From NCBI GenBank assembly GCA_937988775.1, contig CALKHP010000052.1, positions 186,001 through 250,000 on the forward strand: a stretch of 64,000 nt of DNA, read 5' to 3'. The translations under genes were made by a program, and so were the position numbers. The notes beneath the pieces were generated by a model. It ran no database searches. It saw only the letters and a program-made list of their open reading frames with translations, and had not been told where the DNA came from. This document shows, piece after piece, positions 34,430 to 42,728 of the stretch. This DNA is from an uncultured Alphaproteobacteria bacterium. Its GTDB lineage: Bacteria; Pseudomonadota; Alphaproteobacteria; Rhizobiales; Beijerinckiaceae. Numbering within the stretch: the first letter of the stretch is position 1; each line of letters begins with the position of its first letter.

Positions 34430-35302
34430 TCACCAGCGCAGGTTGCGCATGATGAAATCCGGCTGCGCGCTGGCGCTGCCGAGGAAGTCCTCGACCATGT
34501 CGGGCGCCAGTTCGCCATCGCCGCCAAGCAGTTCGGCCGCGTGGATGCCGGCGGCGATGAAGGCGACCGGGATGCCGACGCCCCTGGCGCCGGTAACATC
34601 GGTGCGGATGGCATCGCCGAGCGCCAGCACGCGCTCGGGCGCAACCGTGCCGCCACGCAAGGCCGCGGCGACCGCGAGCGCCTTGTGATAGATCGGCGCG
34701 TGCGGCTTGCCGGCATAGATCACCGCGCCGCCGGCCCGGGCATAGGCATCGGCGATGGCGCCGGCGCAATAGATCAGCCGGTGGCCGCGCTCGACGACGA
34801 GGTCGGGATTGGCGCAGATCATGGTCAGGCCGCGCGCCCGCATCACGGCGATCGCCGCGCGGTAATCCTCGGGCGTCTCGGTCTCGTCGTCGAGCAGGCC
34901 GGTGCACACCACGTAATCGGCGCCCTCGAGCGCGACACGGGCGAGCCCGTCGCCGAACATCGGCGTATCGCGCGCCGGGCCGATATGGTGCAGGCTCTGG
35001 CCGGCGCGTTCCGCCATCAGGTCCATGGTGACGTCGCCGGAGGTGACGATGGCGTCATATGCCCCGTCCGGCACGCCGAGCGTGGCCAACTGGCGCACGA
35101 CCTCGGCATTGGGCCGCGGCGCGTTCGAGACGAGCACGACGCGGCCGCCGCCGGCGCGGAAACGCACGAGCGCGTCGCTCGCGGCGGCATAGGCGCGCAC
35201 GCCGTTATGCAGCACGCCCCAGATGTCGCATAGCAGCACGTCGAAACGCGGCGCCAACGGGGCGAGGCCGTCGGCGCGCGGCGCCAGACTGGTCTTGGTC
35301 AT
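34430..35302 (-). CDS. HAD-superfamily sugar phosphatase (TIGR01459 / NagD-like)
   Basis: A 290-residue HAD hydrolase of the NagD type. Motif I is DVLLCDIWGVLHNG (nucleophile Asp26, acid/base residue replaced by Trp-Gly-Val), motif II is VVLVSNAPRP near residue 58, the C2 cap lies in the middle, and motif III/IV is 'YAGKPHAPIYHKA' near 195 with LALGDAIRTDVTGA near 223. The acid/base position normally Asp (DxD) reads D-I-W, as is typical of this subfamily. Relatives dephosphorylate small sugar phosphates or nucleotides; the substrate is unknown. The EAL-protein gene ends 42 bp upstream on the same strand. Confidence 0.88.
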   Translation of the reverse strand: MTKTSLAPRADGLAPLAPRFDVLLCDIWGVLHNGVRAYAAASDALVRFRAGGGRVVLVSNAPRPNAEVVRQLATLGVPDGAYDAIVTSGDVTMDLMAERAGQSLHHIGPARDTPMFGDGLARVALEGADYVVCTGLLDDETETPEDYRAAIAVMRARGLTMICANPDLVVERGHRLIYCAGAIADAYARAGGAVIYAGKPHAPIYHKALAVAAALRGGTVAPERVLALGDAIRTDVTGARGVGIPVAFIAAGIHAAELLGGDGELAPDMVEDFLGSASAQPDFIMRNLRW

Positions 35303-35344
35303 GAAGGATGATCCATCGGCGTCGTGAAGGGACAGGGCTTAGCC

Positions 35345-36793
35345 CTAAACCGAGGCGCGGCGCAACAGGCTGCGGAACGAGGTGCGCTCCGGCGGCTGGC
35401 TTTCGGCTGCTGCGCTCGCCGCAGCCGGCGCGGCCTGCCCGAGGATTTCCGGGCGCACCTGGCGCGGCGTCGAGAACAGGTCGCCCTCGGCGAGCGGCAC
35501 CACGAAATCGAGCAGGTCGAGCACGCTCTGTTCGGCGCTGATGCCGTCGGCGATCAGCGAGATGCCGTGGCGGGCGAGGAACCCTCCGAGATCGGCGGCA
35601 TGGATTTCCAGCAATTCGCCCGGCTCCTGCCCGGCCTCGATCAGCCGGGCGGCGGCGGTCTTGACGAAGCGGATGCCGCGCGCCGCCAGCGCCTCGGCAT
35701 CGAAACGCAGGTCGGTCGCCTCGCACAGGCCGATGCGCACGCCGCCGCGCGCGATCTCATCAAGCGTCGCCGCCTCGATCGGCCCGAGGCTGCGCAACGC
35801 CGCCTGCGGCAGCATCAGCACCAGCGAGGCCGCCGTCTCGGGCTCCTCGGCCACGAGGCGGCGCAGGCTGGCGGAGACATCGGCATCGGCAAGCCCGGCC
35901 GGCGTCAGCACCGTCATCACCGTCGCGTCACGCCCGCGCTGCCGGAACACGCGCACCAGCCCGATGGTGCGGGTGATCGCGGCACGGTCAAGCCGCGCGG
36001 CAAGGCCGGTGGCAAGCGCCGCATTGCGCAGGTCGCCGGCGGAAAGGCCGCGCCCGGCCGCCTCGAGCGGACGCAGCGTCGCCTCATAGGCGCGCGTCTT
36101 GCGCTGCGGCAGGCTGACGATCGGCTGCAGGAACAATTCGAGCGCATCGCCGAGAATGGCATCCTTCATCAGGCGCAGGTTCGGCGCCGGCACCGCTACC
36201 GGCTGCGGCCAGGGCGCGGCGTCAGCCAGACGCGCGATGCGGGCCGGGCGTGGCGGCGCTTCCGGCGCGGCCGGACGTGGCGGCGCGGCGTAGGGAGCGG
36301 CAGCGGCCGGCGCCGCAACCGGCGCAAAGCCGGGCCTGGGGGCGGCGACGGGCGGCGCGACGGCACCGCCCTCGAGCACGGCAAGGCGTTGCGCCAGCGC
36401 GGACACCACCTCCTCCTGGCCGGAGACGACCTCGGCCAGTTCCCGCAGCAGCGTCCCGGTCGCCTCGACATCGATGGCGTTGGCCGGGCGCGGCTCGTCG
36501 GCGAGCCGGCGGGCATGCTCGATCAGCAAGGCGAGCTTGGTCTCGCCGTCATGCTGGCGGCGCTCGCTCAGGCGAAGCCGGTCCGCGACCTCGGCCAGTT
36601 GCCGCCGCATCGCCGCCTCGCCGCGCTGTGTCGCGACGATGAGCCAGGCGAGCCCGAGCGCGAGTGCCGCAACCACGCCGACCAGCACCGCCAGGCCGGG
36701 CGGCTGGTGCAGCACTGCAATCCCGACATAGGTGAGCGCGCCAAATGCAGCCAGCATGCCGGCCGCCATGAAAATTCCATTCTCTCGCCGCAT
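35345..36793 (-). CDS. TipF-like membrane protein with degenerate EAL domain
   Basis: A 482-residue protein. Two adjacent membrane helices (about 8-28 and 33-53) are followed by a coiled coil (about 57-130), a Pro/Ala-rich linker (about 140-195) and a C-terminal EAL-type domain (about 210-455). The EAL motif reads YEATLRPL, so the Glu survives, but the DDFGTG-like loop is GLCEATDL and the late AEG(V/I)E Glu is Asp/Ser (IADGIS), so phosphodiesterase activity is unlikely. The order of helices, coiled coil and inactive EAL matches Caulobacter TipF, a c-di-GMP receptor for flagellar placement. No flagellar genes are nearby. The ATG at 36793 directly precedes the first helix. Confidence 0.75.
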   Translation of the reverse strand: MRRENGIFMAAGMLAAFGALTYVGIAVLHQPPGLAVLVGVVAALALGLAWLIVATQRGEAAMRRQLAEVADRLRLSERRQHDGETKLALLIEHARRLADEPRPANAIDVEATGTLLRELAEVVSGQEEVVSALAQRLAVLEGGAVAPPVAAPRPGFAPVAAPAAAAPYAAPPRPAAPEAPPRPARIARLADAAPWPQPVAVPAPNLRLMKDAILGDALELFLQPIVSLPQRKTRAYEATLRPLEAAGRGLSAGDLRNAALATGLAARLDRAAITRTIGLVRVFRQRGRDATVMTVLTPAGLADADVSASLRRLVAEEPETAASLVLMLPQAALRSLGPIEAATLDEIARGGVRIGLCEATDLRFDAEALAARGIRFVKTAAARLIEAGQEPGELLEIHAADLGGFLARHGISLIADGISAEQSVLDLLDFVVPLAEGDLFSTPRQVRPEILGQAAPAAASAAAESQPPERTSFRSLLRRASV

Positions 36794-36919
36794 CGGAGAC
36801 AGCCCCTTGCGCGAAGGCGCCTTGTGTTCATCGCTGGCGATTCGCAATGTGACAGGATAGTGGTGAACCGGCCCGCCCGCGAGAGGCGAGCTGCGGCTTT
36901 TTCGGATTGGCGGGAGACA

Positions 36920-37372
36920 ATGCCCAGGCAAATCAACCCGAAGCACATCCTGCCCCCGGGCTCGCGCTACAGCCACGGCATCATTCACAGCGCCAGGGCG
37001 CGCCGGCTGGTGATTTCCGGGCAGTTCGGCGCGCGCGTCGACGGCACCGTGCCCGAGGACCTGCGCGAGCAGGTCGCCATCGCCTTCGACAACCTGCTCG
37101 CCGTGGTCGCCGAGGCCGGGCTCGCCCCGACCGACCTGATCAAGATTTCCGCCTATTGCACCGAGCCCCATGCGGTGCGGGCGTTCCGCGAGGTCCGCGA
37201 CCGCAAGCTCAGCGGCCATGCGCCGGCCTCGACCTATCTCGAAGTCGCCGGGCTCGCCATGCCGGGCCTGAAATTCGAGATCGAGGGCGAGGCGGTCTCG
37301 GAGGAGCCCGACCTGCTGTTCGAGGATTATCACGAACGGGTCGGCGCGCCCGAATGGAGCGGCAAGCGTTAG
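36920..37372 (+). CDS. RidA family protein (YjgF/YER057c/UK114)
   Basis: A 150-residue protein of the RidA superfamily. The fold elements ISGQFGARVDG near residue 33, DNLLAVVAEAGLAPTDLIKISAYCT near 58 and 'ASTYLEVAGLAMPGLKFEIEGEAV' near 102 are in order. RidA proteins hydrolyse reactive enamine/imine intermediates made by PLP enzymes, but the catalytic Arg of true RidA (R105-like, in the 'PxRxxV' loop) is not evident here: the loop reads HAPASTYLEV. It therefore probably belongs to an Rid subfamily without standard deaminase activity. A PLP aminotransferase gene follows on the same strand 139 bp later. Confidence 0.88.
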   Translation: MPRQINPKHILPPGSRYSHGIIHSARARRLVISGQFGARVDGTVPEDLREQVAIAFDNLLAVVAEAGLAPTDLIKISAYCTEPHAVRAFREVRDRKLSGHAPASTYLEVAGLAMPGLKFEIEGEAVSEEPDLLFEDYHERVGAPEWSGKR

Positions 37373-37511
37373 GGAGGGCGCGCGGTAAGCGGCTGAAATG
37401 CCTGGAGGCTGCGCCTGACAGTTCGATTCCGGTGATGCGGGACATCAAAGGAAGCTGTTTTTCGCTTCGTGCGATCCCTGCTATGCCTCTGACAACAATG
37501 GAGGATTGACC

Positions 37512-38867
37512 ATGGCCAATGCGACCCGCCCGATCGAGACATCGAGCCTTCCCAACGATCTCGAAGCGTTCTGGATGCCGTTCACCGCCAACCGCGCCTT
37601 CAAGGCGAAGCCGCGCATGATCGCCCGCGCCAAGGATTTGCACTACTTTACGCCCGAGGGCCGGCCGATCCTCGATGCCACCGCCGGGCTGTGGTGCTGC
37701 AATGCCGGCCATAACCGCGCGCCGATCGTCGATGCGATCCAGAAGCAGGCGGCCGAGCTCGATTTCGCGCCGACCTTCCAGTACGGCCACCCGAAGGCGT
37801 TCCAGCTCGCCTCGCGCATCGCGGCGCTGGCGCCCGGCGATCTCGACCATGTGTTCTTCTGCAATTCCGGCTCGGAAGCCGCCGACAGCGCGCTGAAGGC
37901 GGCGCTCGCCTACTGGAACATCAAGGGCCAGGGCCAGAAGATGCGCCTGATCGGGCGCGAGCGCGGCTATCACGGCGTCGGCTTCGGCGGCATCACCGTC
38001 GGCGGCATCGTGCCGAACCGCAAGTTCTTCGGCACGCTGCTCGCCGGCGCCGACCACCTGCCGCATACCTATGACCGCGAGCACCAGGCCTTCTCGAAGG
38101 GCGAGCCGGCATGGGGCGCGCATCTGGCGGACGAACTCGAGCGCATCGTGCAGCTGCACGACGCCTCGACCATCGCGGCGATGATCGTCGAGCCGATGGC
38201 CGGCTCGACCGGCGTGCTGCCGGCGCCGCAGGGCTACCTGAAGCGCCTGCGCCAGATCTGCGACAAGCACGGCCTGCTGCTGATTTTCGACGAGGTCATC
38301 ACCGGTTTCGGCCGCCTCGGCACGGCCTTCGCCGCCGAGCGCTATGGCGTCACGCCCGACATCATCACCTTCGCCAAGGGCGTGACCTCGGGCGCGGTGC
38401 CGATGGGCGGCATCATCGTGCGCAAGGAAATCTACGACACGTTCATGAACGGGCCGGAGCACGCGATCGAGTTCTTCCACGGCTATACCTATAGCGGCCA
38501 CCCGCTCGCCGCCGCGGCCGGCCTCGCCACGCTCGACCTCTATCGCGACGAGGACCTGTTCGCGCGCGCCAAGGCGCTCGAGCCGAAATGGGCCGATGCC
38601 GTGATGAGCCTGAAGGGCACGCCGGGCATCCTCGACATCCGCTGCGTCGGCCTGACCGCCGCCTTCGACATGGCCTCGAAACCCGATGCCTACGGCCTGC
38701 GCGGCTACAAGGCGATGGATTATGCCTTCAACGAGGAGGGCATCATGCTGCGCTATACCGGCGAGACGATCGCCGTGACGCCGCCGCTGACCATCGAGGA
38801 CAAGCATATCGACGAGATCGTCACCAAGGTGAAGCGCTCCATCCAGCACGTGATGCAAACGCACTGA
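37512..38867 (+). CDS. Class III aminotransferase, omega-amino acid:pyruvate type
   Basis: A 451-residue PLP enzyme. The Schiff-base lysine is Lys289 in ITFAKGVTSGAVPMGG, the cofactor-anchoring Asp is in LLIFDEVITGFGR near residue 258, and the N-terminal DLEAFWMPFTANRAF and 'FQYGHPKAFQLA' segments closely resemble Pseudomonas beta-alanine:pyruvate aminotransferase (BauA). Typical reactions move the amino group of beta-alanine or another terminal amine to pyruvate; the actual amine donor cannot be deduced. A GGAGG ribosome site lies 7 bp before the ATG, and a TTG two codons earlier is rejected. A terminator-like hairpin follows. Confidence 0.9.
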   Translation: MANATRPIETSSLPNDLEAFWMPFTANRAFKAKPRMIARAKDLHYFTPEGRPILDATAGLWCCNAGHNRAPIVDAIQKQAAELDFAPTFQYGHPKAFQLASRIAALAPGDLDHVFFCNSGSEAADSALKAALAYWNIKGQGQKMRLIGRERGYHGVGFGGITVGGIVPNRKFFGTLLAGADHLPHTYDREHQAFSKGEPAWGAHLADELERIVQLHDASTIAAMIVEPMAGSTGVLPAPQGYLKRLRQICDKHGLLLIFDEVITGFGRLGTAFAAERYGVTPDIITFAKGVTSGAVPMGGIIVRKEIYDTFMNGPEHAIEFFHGYTYSGHPLAAAAGLATLDLYRDEDLFARAKALEPKWADAVMSLKGTPGILDIRCVGLTAAFDMASKPDAYGLRGYKAMDYAFNEEGIMLRYTGETIAVTPPLTIEDKHIDEIVTKVKRSIQHVMQTH

Positions 38868-38919
38868 GCCTGATCCACTGACACTCGGCCATTGACCGGC
38901 ATGCCGGCTGTGGCAATCT

Positions 38920-38955
38920 GGGGCGGGTGCTGCGGCATCCGCCCCATCCTTTTCT
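38920..38955 (+). terminator. Rho-independent terminator after the aminotransferase gene
   Basis: GGGGCGGGTGC-TGCG-GCATCCGCCCC forms an 11-bp stem with a single G-T wobble, followed by ATCCTTTTCT. It ends the aminotransferase message 33 bp before the fhs start, so fhs needs its own initiation or read-through. Confidence 0.75.
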
Positions 38956-38988
38956 GACGGGTCCGCCCTCCCACCCGAAAGACGTCGC

Positions 38989-40662
38989 ATGCAATCCGAT
39001 CTCGCCATCGCCCGCGCAGCGGTCATGCAGCCGATCGCCGCGATCGCCGACCGGATCGGCATTCCTGAATCGGCGCTGCAGCCCTACGGGCGGTATATCG
39101 CCAAGATCGATGCCGCCTATCTCGCAGCCCTGCGCGAACGGCCTCAGGGCAAGCTGGTGCTGGTGAGCGCGATCAGCCCGACGCCGGCGGGCGAGGGCAA
39201 GACCACGACCACGGTCGGGCTCGGCGACGCGATGAACCGCATCGGCCGCAACACGGTGATCGCGCTGCGCGAGCCGTCAATGGGCCCGGTCTTCGGCGCC
39301 AAGGGCGGCGCCAATGGCGGCGGGCGGGCGCAGGTCGTGCCGATGGAGCAGATCAACCTGCATTTCACCGGCGATTTCCACGCCATCACCGCGGCGCATA
39401 ACCTGCTGGCCGCGATGATCGACAACCACATCTACTGGAGCAACGCGCTCGGCATCGACACCAGGCGCATCGCCTGGCGCCGGGTGATGGACATGAACGA
39501 CCGGGCGCTGCGCTCCATCGCCGCCGGCCTCGGCGGCATCGCGAACGGCTTTACGCGCGAGACCGGCTTCGACATCACCGTCGCCTCCGAGGTGATGGCG
39601 ATCTTCTGCCTCGCCCGCGACGCCGACGATCTCGCCGCCCGCCTCGCCCGCATCGTGGTGGCCGAGACGCGCGAGCGCAAGCCCGTCACCGCCGCCGATC
39701 TCAAGGCGGTCGGCGCGATGTGCGCCCTGCTGGCGCAGGCCCTCCAGCCCAATCTGGTGCAGACGCTCGAGGGCAACCCCGCGCTGCTGCATGGCGGGCC
39801 GTTCGCCAATATCGCGCATGGCTGCAACTCGGTGATCGCGACGCGCGCCGCGCTTGGCCTCGGCGATTACGTGGTGACGGAAGCCGGTTTCGGCGCCGAT
39901 CTCGGCGCGGAGAAATTCCTCGACATCAAATGCCGCCAGGCCGGGCTGAAGCCTGCCTGCGCCGTGGTGGTGGCGACGATCCGGGCGCTGAAGATGCATG
40001 GCGGCGTCGCCAAGGGCGACCTTGCCCGCGAGGACCTGAGCGCGCTCGGGGCCGGGCTCGCCAATCTCGGGCGCCATGTCGGCAACCTGCGCAAATACGG
40101 CCTGCCGGTCGTGGTCGGCATCAACCATTTCGCGAGCGATACCGAGGCCGAACACGCGCTGCTCGAGGAAATCTGCGCCCGCGAATACCACGTCAAGGCG
40201 ATCACCTGCCGGCACTGGGCCGAGGGCGGCGCCGGCGCCGAGGCGCTGGCGCGCGAGGTGGCGGCGCTGTGCGACAAGGACGAGGCGCATTTCCAGCCGC
40301 TCTATGCCGATGCCCTGCCGCTGGCGGAAAAAATCCGCACCATCGCCCGCACCATCTACGGCGCCAGCGACATCGCGCTGTCCGACAGCGCGGCGCGCCA
40401 GCTCGCCGCCTTCGAGCGGGCCGGCCACGGGCGGCTGTCGATCTGCATCGCCAAGACGCAATATTCGTTCTCGGCCGATCCGACGCTGATGGGCGCGCCG
40501 AGCGGCCATATCCTGCCGATTCGCGAGGTCAGGCTGTCGGCCGGCGCCGGTTTCGTGGTGGCGATCTGCGGCGACATCATGACCATGCCCGGCCTGCCGC
40601 GCGCGCCCTCGGCCGAGAGCATCCATCTCGATGCCGACGGCCATATCGAAGGGCTGTTCTGA
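38989..40662 (+). CDS. fhs: Formate-tetrahydrofolate ligase
   Basis: A 557-residue enzyme joining formate to tetrahydrofolate with ATP to make 10-formyl-THF for C1 metabolism. The P-loop TPAGEGKTT is at residues 65-73. Other conserved parts are LREPSMGPVFGAKGGANGGG near 86, 'DFHAITAAHNLLAAMIDNH' near 127, and GADLGAEKFLDIKCR near 302. Length is standard. No other C1-pathway genes are near (folD, glyA and formate dehydrogenase are absent from the window). The gene is followed by a 400-bp stretch of palindromic repeats. Confidence 0.97.
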   Translation: MQSDLAIARAAVMQPIAAIADRIGIPESALQPYGRYIAKIDAAYLAALRERPQGKLVLVSAISPTPAGEGKTTTTVGLGDAMNRIGRNTVIALREPSMGPVFGAKGGANGGGRAQVVPMEQINLHFTGDFHAITAAHNLLAAMIDNHIYWSNALGIDTRRIAWRRVMDMNDRALRSIAAGLGGIANGFTRETGFDITVASEVMAIFCLARDADDLAARLARIVVAETRERKPVTAADLKAVGAMCALLAQALQPNLVQTLEGNPALLHGGPFANIAHGCNSVIATRAALGLGDYVVTEAGFGADLGAEKFLDIKCRQAGLKPACAVVVATIRALKMHGGVAKGDLAREDLSALGAGLANLGRHVGNLRKYGLPVVVGINHFASDTEAEHALLEEICAREYHVKAITCRHWAEGGAGAEALAREVAALCDKDEAHFQPLYADALPLAEKIRTIARTIYGASDIALSDSAARQLAAFERAGHGRLSICIAKTQYSFSADPTLMGAPSGHILPIREVRLSAGAGFVVAICGDIMTMPGLPRAPSAESIHLDADGHIEGLF

Positions 40663-40671
40663 CAGTTCCTC

Positions 40672-40985
40672 GCCTTGTCCCGGCCTTGAGCCGGGACCCA
40701 GACGGCCAACATCTCGTTTCCCTGGCCCCCGGATCAAGTCCGGGGGAAGACGTTTGCGCTTGTCATTCCCGCGGAGGCGGGAATCCAGAGCCGCCGCGTA
40801 AACGGCCCCTGGATTCCCGATCGCGCTGACGCGCGTCGGGAATGACACTGGTGACAGTGAGCCTTTGCGAAGCGGGATCGGCGGATCAAGTCCGCCGATG
40901 ACGGCTGCAATGTTCGCGCTCGCTCCTCCGCCGTCATGGGCCGGCTTGACCGGCTCATCCCGATGCGAAAAGCGCGCCATCGCCC
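40672..40985. repeat. Cluster of short palindromes (composite element, copy 2)
   Basis: The 408-bp gap between fhs and hisS is almost entirely repeat. In order: TCCCGGCCTTGAGCCGGGA near 40678, CCCCCGGATCAAGTCCGGGG near 40726, two 'attcccgc'-type palindromes (40764-40786 and 40811-40845), CGGCGGATCAAGTCCGCCG near 40880, and GGGCCGGCTTGACCGGCTC at 40938-40957. The last two plus the trailing CGATGCGAAAAGCGCG repeat the 16943-17045 unit. No gene is seen here. Confidence 0.85.
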
Positions 40986-41070
40986 GGCCCTGCCTTAACG
41001 TGCGGACGAGACGGGCGCCCCTTCCGATTCGGCGATGACAAAACCGAGCCCGCGCGCTAAGCGAAGCGCC

Positions 41071-42558
41071 ATGTCCGATACGCTCAGCAAACTCGCCAAG
41101 ACCCTGCCCCGCCTGCCGCGCGGCTTCATCGATCACGGCCCGGCCGCGCTTGGCGCGCAACGCCGCATGCTGGAGACGATCCGCGAGGTCTACGAACTGT
41201 ACGGTTTCGAGGCGGTCGAGACGCCGTTCGTCGAATATACCGAGGCGCTCGGCAAGTTCCTGCCCGATACCGACCGGCCGAATGCCGGCGTGTTCTCGTT
41301 CCGCGACGATGACGAGCAATGGCTCAGCCTGCGCTACGACCTGACCGCGCCGCTCGCCCGCCACGTCGCCGAGCATTTCGACCGGCTGCCGAAACCGTAT
41401 CGCAGCTACCGCGCCGGCTATGTCTTCCGCAACGAGAAGCCCGGACCGGGGCGCTTCCGCCAGTTCATGCAATGCGATGCCGATACCGTCGGCAGCGCCT
41501 CGCCGGCGGCCGATGCCGAAATCTGCATGATGGCGGCCGACACCATGGAGCGGCTCGGCATCCCGCGCGGCGCCTATATCGTCAAGGTCAATAACCGCAA
41601 GGTGCTCGACGGCGTGATGGAGGCGATCGGGCTCGGCGGCGAGGCCAATGCCGGCCGCCGCCTGACCGTGCTGCGCGCCATCGACAAGCTCGACCGGCTC
41701 GGCCCCGACGGGGTGAAACTTCTGCTCGGGGCCGGCCGCAAGGACGAGAGCGGCGATTTTACCAAAGGTGCCGGGCTCGATGACAGCCAGGCCGCGACCA
41801 TCCTCGCCTTCACGAGCGCGCGCGCCGGCGACAACGCCGCCACGATCGCCAATTTGCGGACGCTGACGCTGGCGGGCGCTGGCGAAGAGGGTATCGACGA
41901 ACTGGCGCAGATCGCGGCCCTGACGGCCTCGTCCGGCTATGGCGAGGACCGCGTGCTGATCGACCCGTCCGTGGTGCGCGGGCTCGAATATTACACCGGC
42001 CCGGTGTTCGAGGTCGAACTGACCTTCGAGGTGCGCGACGAGGATGGCCGCAATGTGCGCTTCGGCTCGGTCGCCGGCGGCGGGCGCTATGACGGGCTCG
42101 TCGGCCGCTTTCGCGACGAGCCGGTGCCGGCGACCGGCTTCTCGATCGGCGTGTCGCGGCTCATCGCGGCGCTGACCCATCTCGGCAAGGTCAGCACCGA
42201 GGACGAAACCGGCCCGGTCGTGGTGCTGGTGATGGATCGCGATCAGGCCGCCAGCTACCAGAAGCTCGTCGCCACGCTGCGCCAGGCCGGCATCCGCGCC
42301 GAGATGTATCTCGGCGCCGCCGGCATGAACGCGCAGATGAAATATGCCGACCGGCGCAATTCGCCCTGCGCGGTCATCCAGGGCTCGAACGAGCGCGCGG
42401 CGGGCGAGGTCCAGATCAAGGACCTCAAGCTCGGCGCGACGCTGCGCGCCATCAAGGATCGCAGCGAATATCTCGCCCAGCAGGCGGAAGCGCAGTTCTC
42501 GGTCAGGAGCGAGGATCTGGTGGCCGGCGTCAGGCGGGTTTTGGCGCGCAAGGGCTGA
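41071..42558 (+). CDS. hisS: Histidyl-tRNA synthetase
   Basis: A 495-residue class II synthetase. Motif 2 and its neighbourhood read SYRAGYVFRNEKPGPGRFRQFMQCD near residue 113, the HisA histidine-binding loop is VVRGLEYYTGPVFEVEL near 304, and motif 3 is 'PVPATGFSIGVSRLIAAL' near 350. A C-terminal anticodon-binding domain covers about 390-490. The ATG at 41071 is chosen; an in-frame ATG at 41035 would add 12 residues with no ribosome site. In relatives hisS often heads a hisS-hisZ-hisG unit. Here an oppositely oriented porin-like gene separates it from hisZ. Confidence 0.96.
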   Translation: MSDTLSKLAKTLPRLPRGFIDHGPAALGAQRRMLETIREVYELYGFEAVETPFVEYTEALGKFLPDTDRPNAGVFSFRDDDEQWLSLRYDLTAPLARHVAEHFDRLPKPYRSYRAGYVFRNEKPGPGRFRQFMQCDADTVGSASPAADAEICMMAADTMERLGIPRGAYIVKVNNRKVLDGVMEAIGLGGEANAGRRLTVLRAIDKLDRLGPDGVKLLLGAGRKDESGDFTKGAGLDDSQAATILAFTSARAGDNAATIANLRTLTLAGAGEEGIDELAQIAALTASSGYGEDRVLIDPSVVRGLEYYTGPVFEVELTFEVRDEDGRNVRFGSVAGGGRYDGLVGRFRDEPVPATGFSIGVSRLIAALTHLGKVSTEDETGPVVVLVMDRDQAASYQKLVATLRQAGIRAEMYLGAAGMNAQMKYADRRNSPCAVIQGSNERAAGEVQIKDLKLGATLRAIKDRSEYLAQQAEAQFSVRSEDLVAGVRRVLARKG

Positions 42559-42574
42559 CGGGCGCAAGCAATCG

Positions 42575-42722
42575 CCTGGGCCCCGGATCAAGTCCGGGGC
42601 AAGACGCGCGAGGAAACTGAGCGGTCTTGTGCCGGGCTTGACCCGGCACCCAGCCTCGACCGACCGCGCCTCACCAACCGTCATGGGCCGGCTCGACCGG
42701 CCCATCCCGATACGAAAGGCGC
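42575..42722. repeat. Cluster of short palindromes (copy 3)
   Basis: Three hairpins with TCAAG/TTGA-like loops: CCCCGGATCAAGTCCGGGG (42581-42599), GTGCCGGGCTTGACCCGGCAC (42629-42649) and GGGCCGGCTCGACCGGCCC (42685-42703). They fill the gap between the convergent hisS and outer-membrane-protein genes. Confidence 0.85.
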
Positions 42723-42728
42723 GGCGGC

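Noticed and set aside
35324..36919. N-terminal extension of the RidA frame upstream of 36920
   Set aside because: It is antisense to the EAL-protein gene and lacks protein-like composition. The ATG at 36920 has a GGGAGA ribosome site and starts the domain.
37373..37511. Possible tRNA because of 'gttcgattccggtgat'
   Set aside because: No acceptor, D or anticodon stem of a tRNA can be paired around it.
40672..40985. CRISPR-like array of repeats
   Set aside because: Units differ from each other, are themselves palindromic, have no uniform spacers and there are no cas genes.
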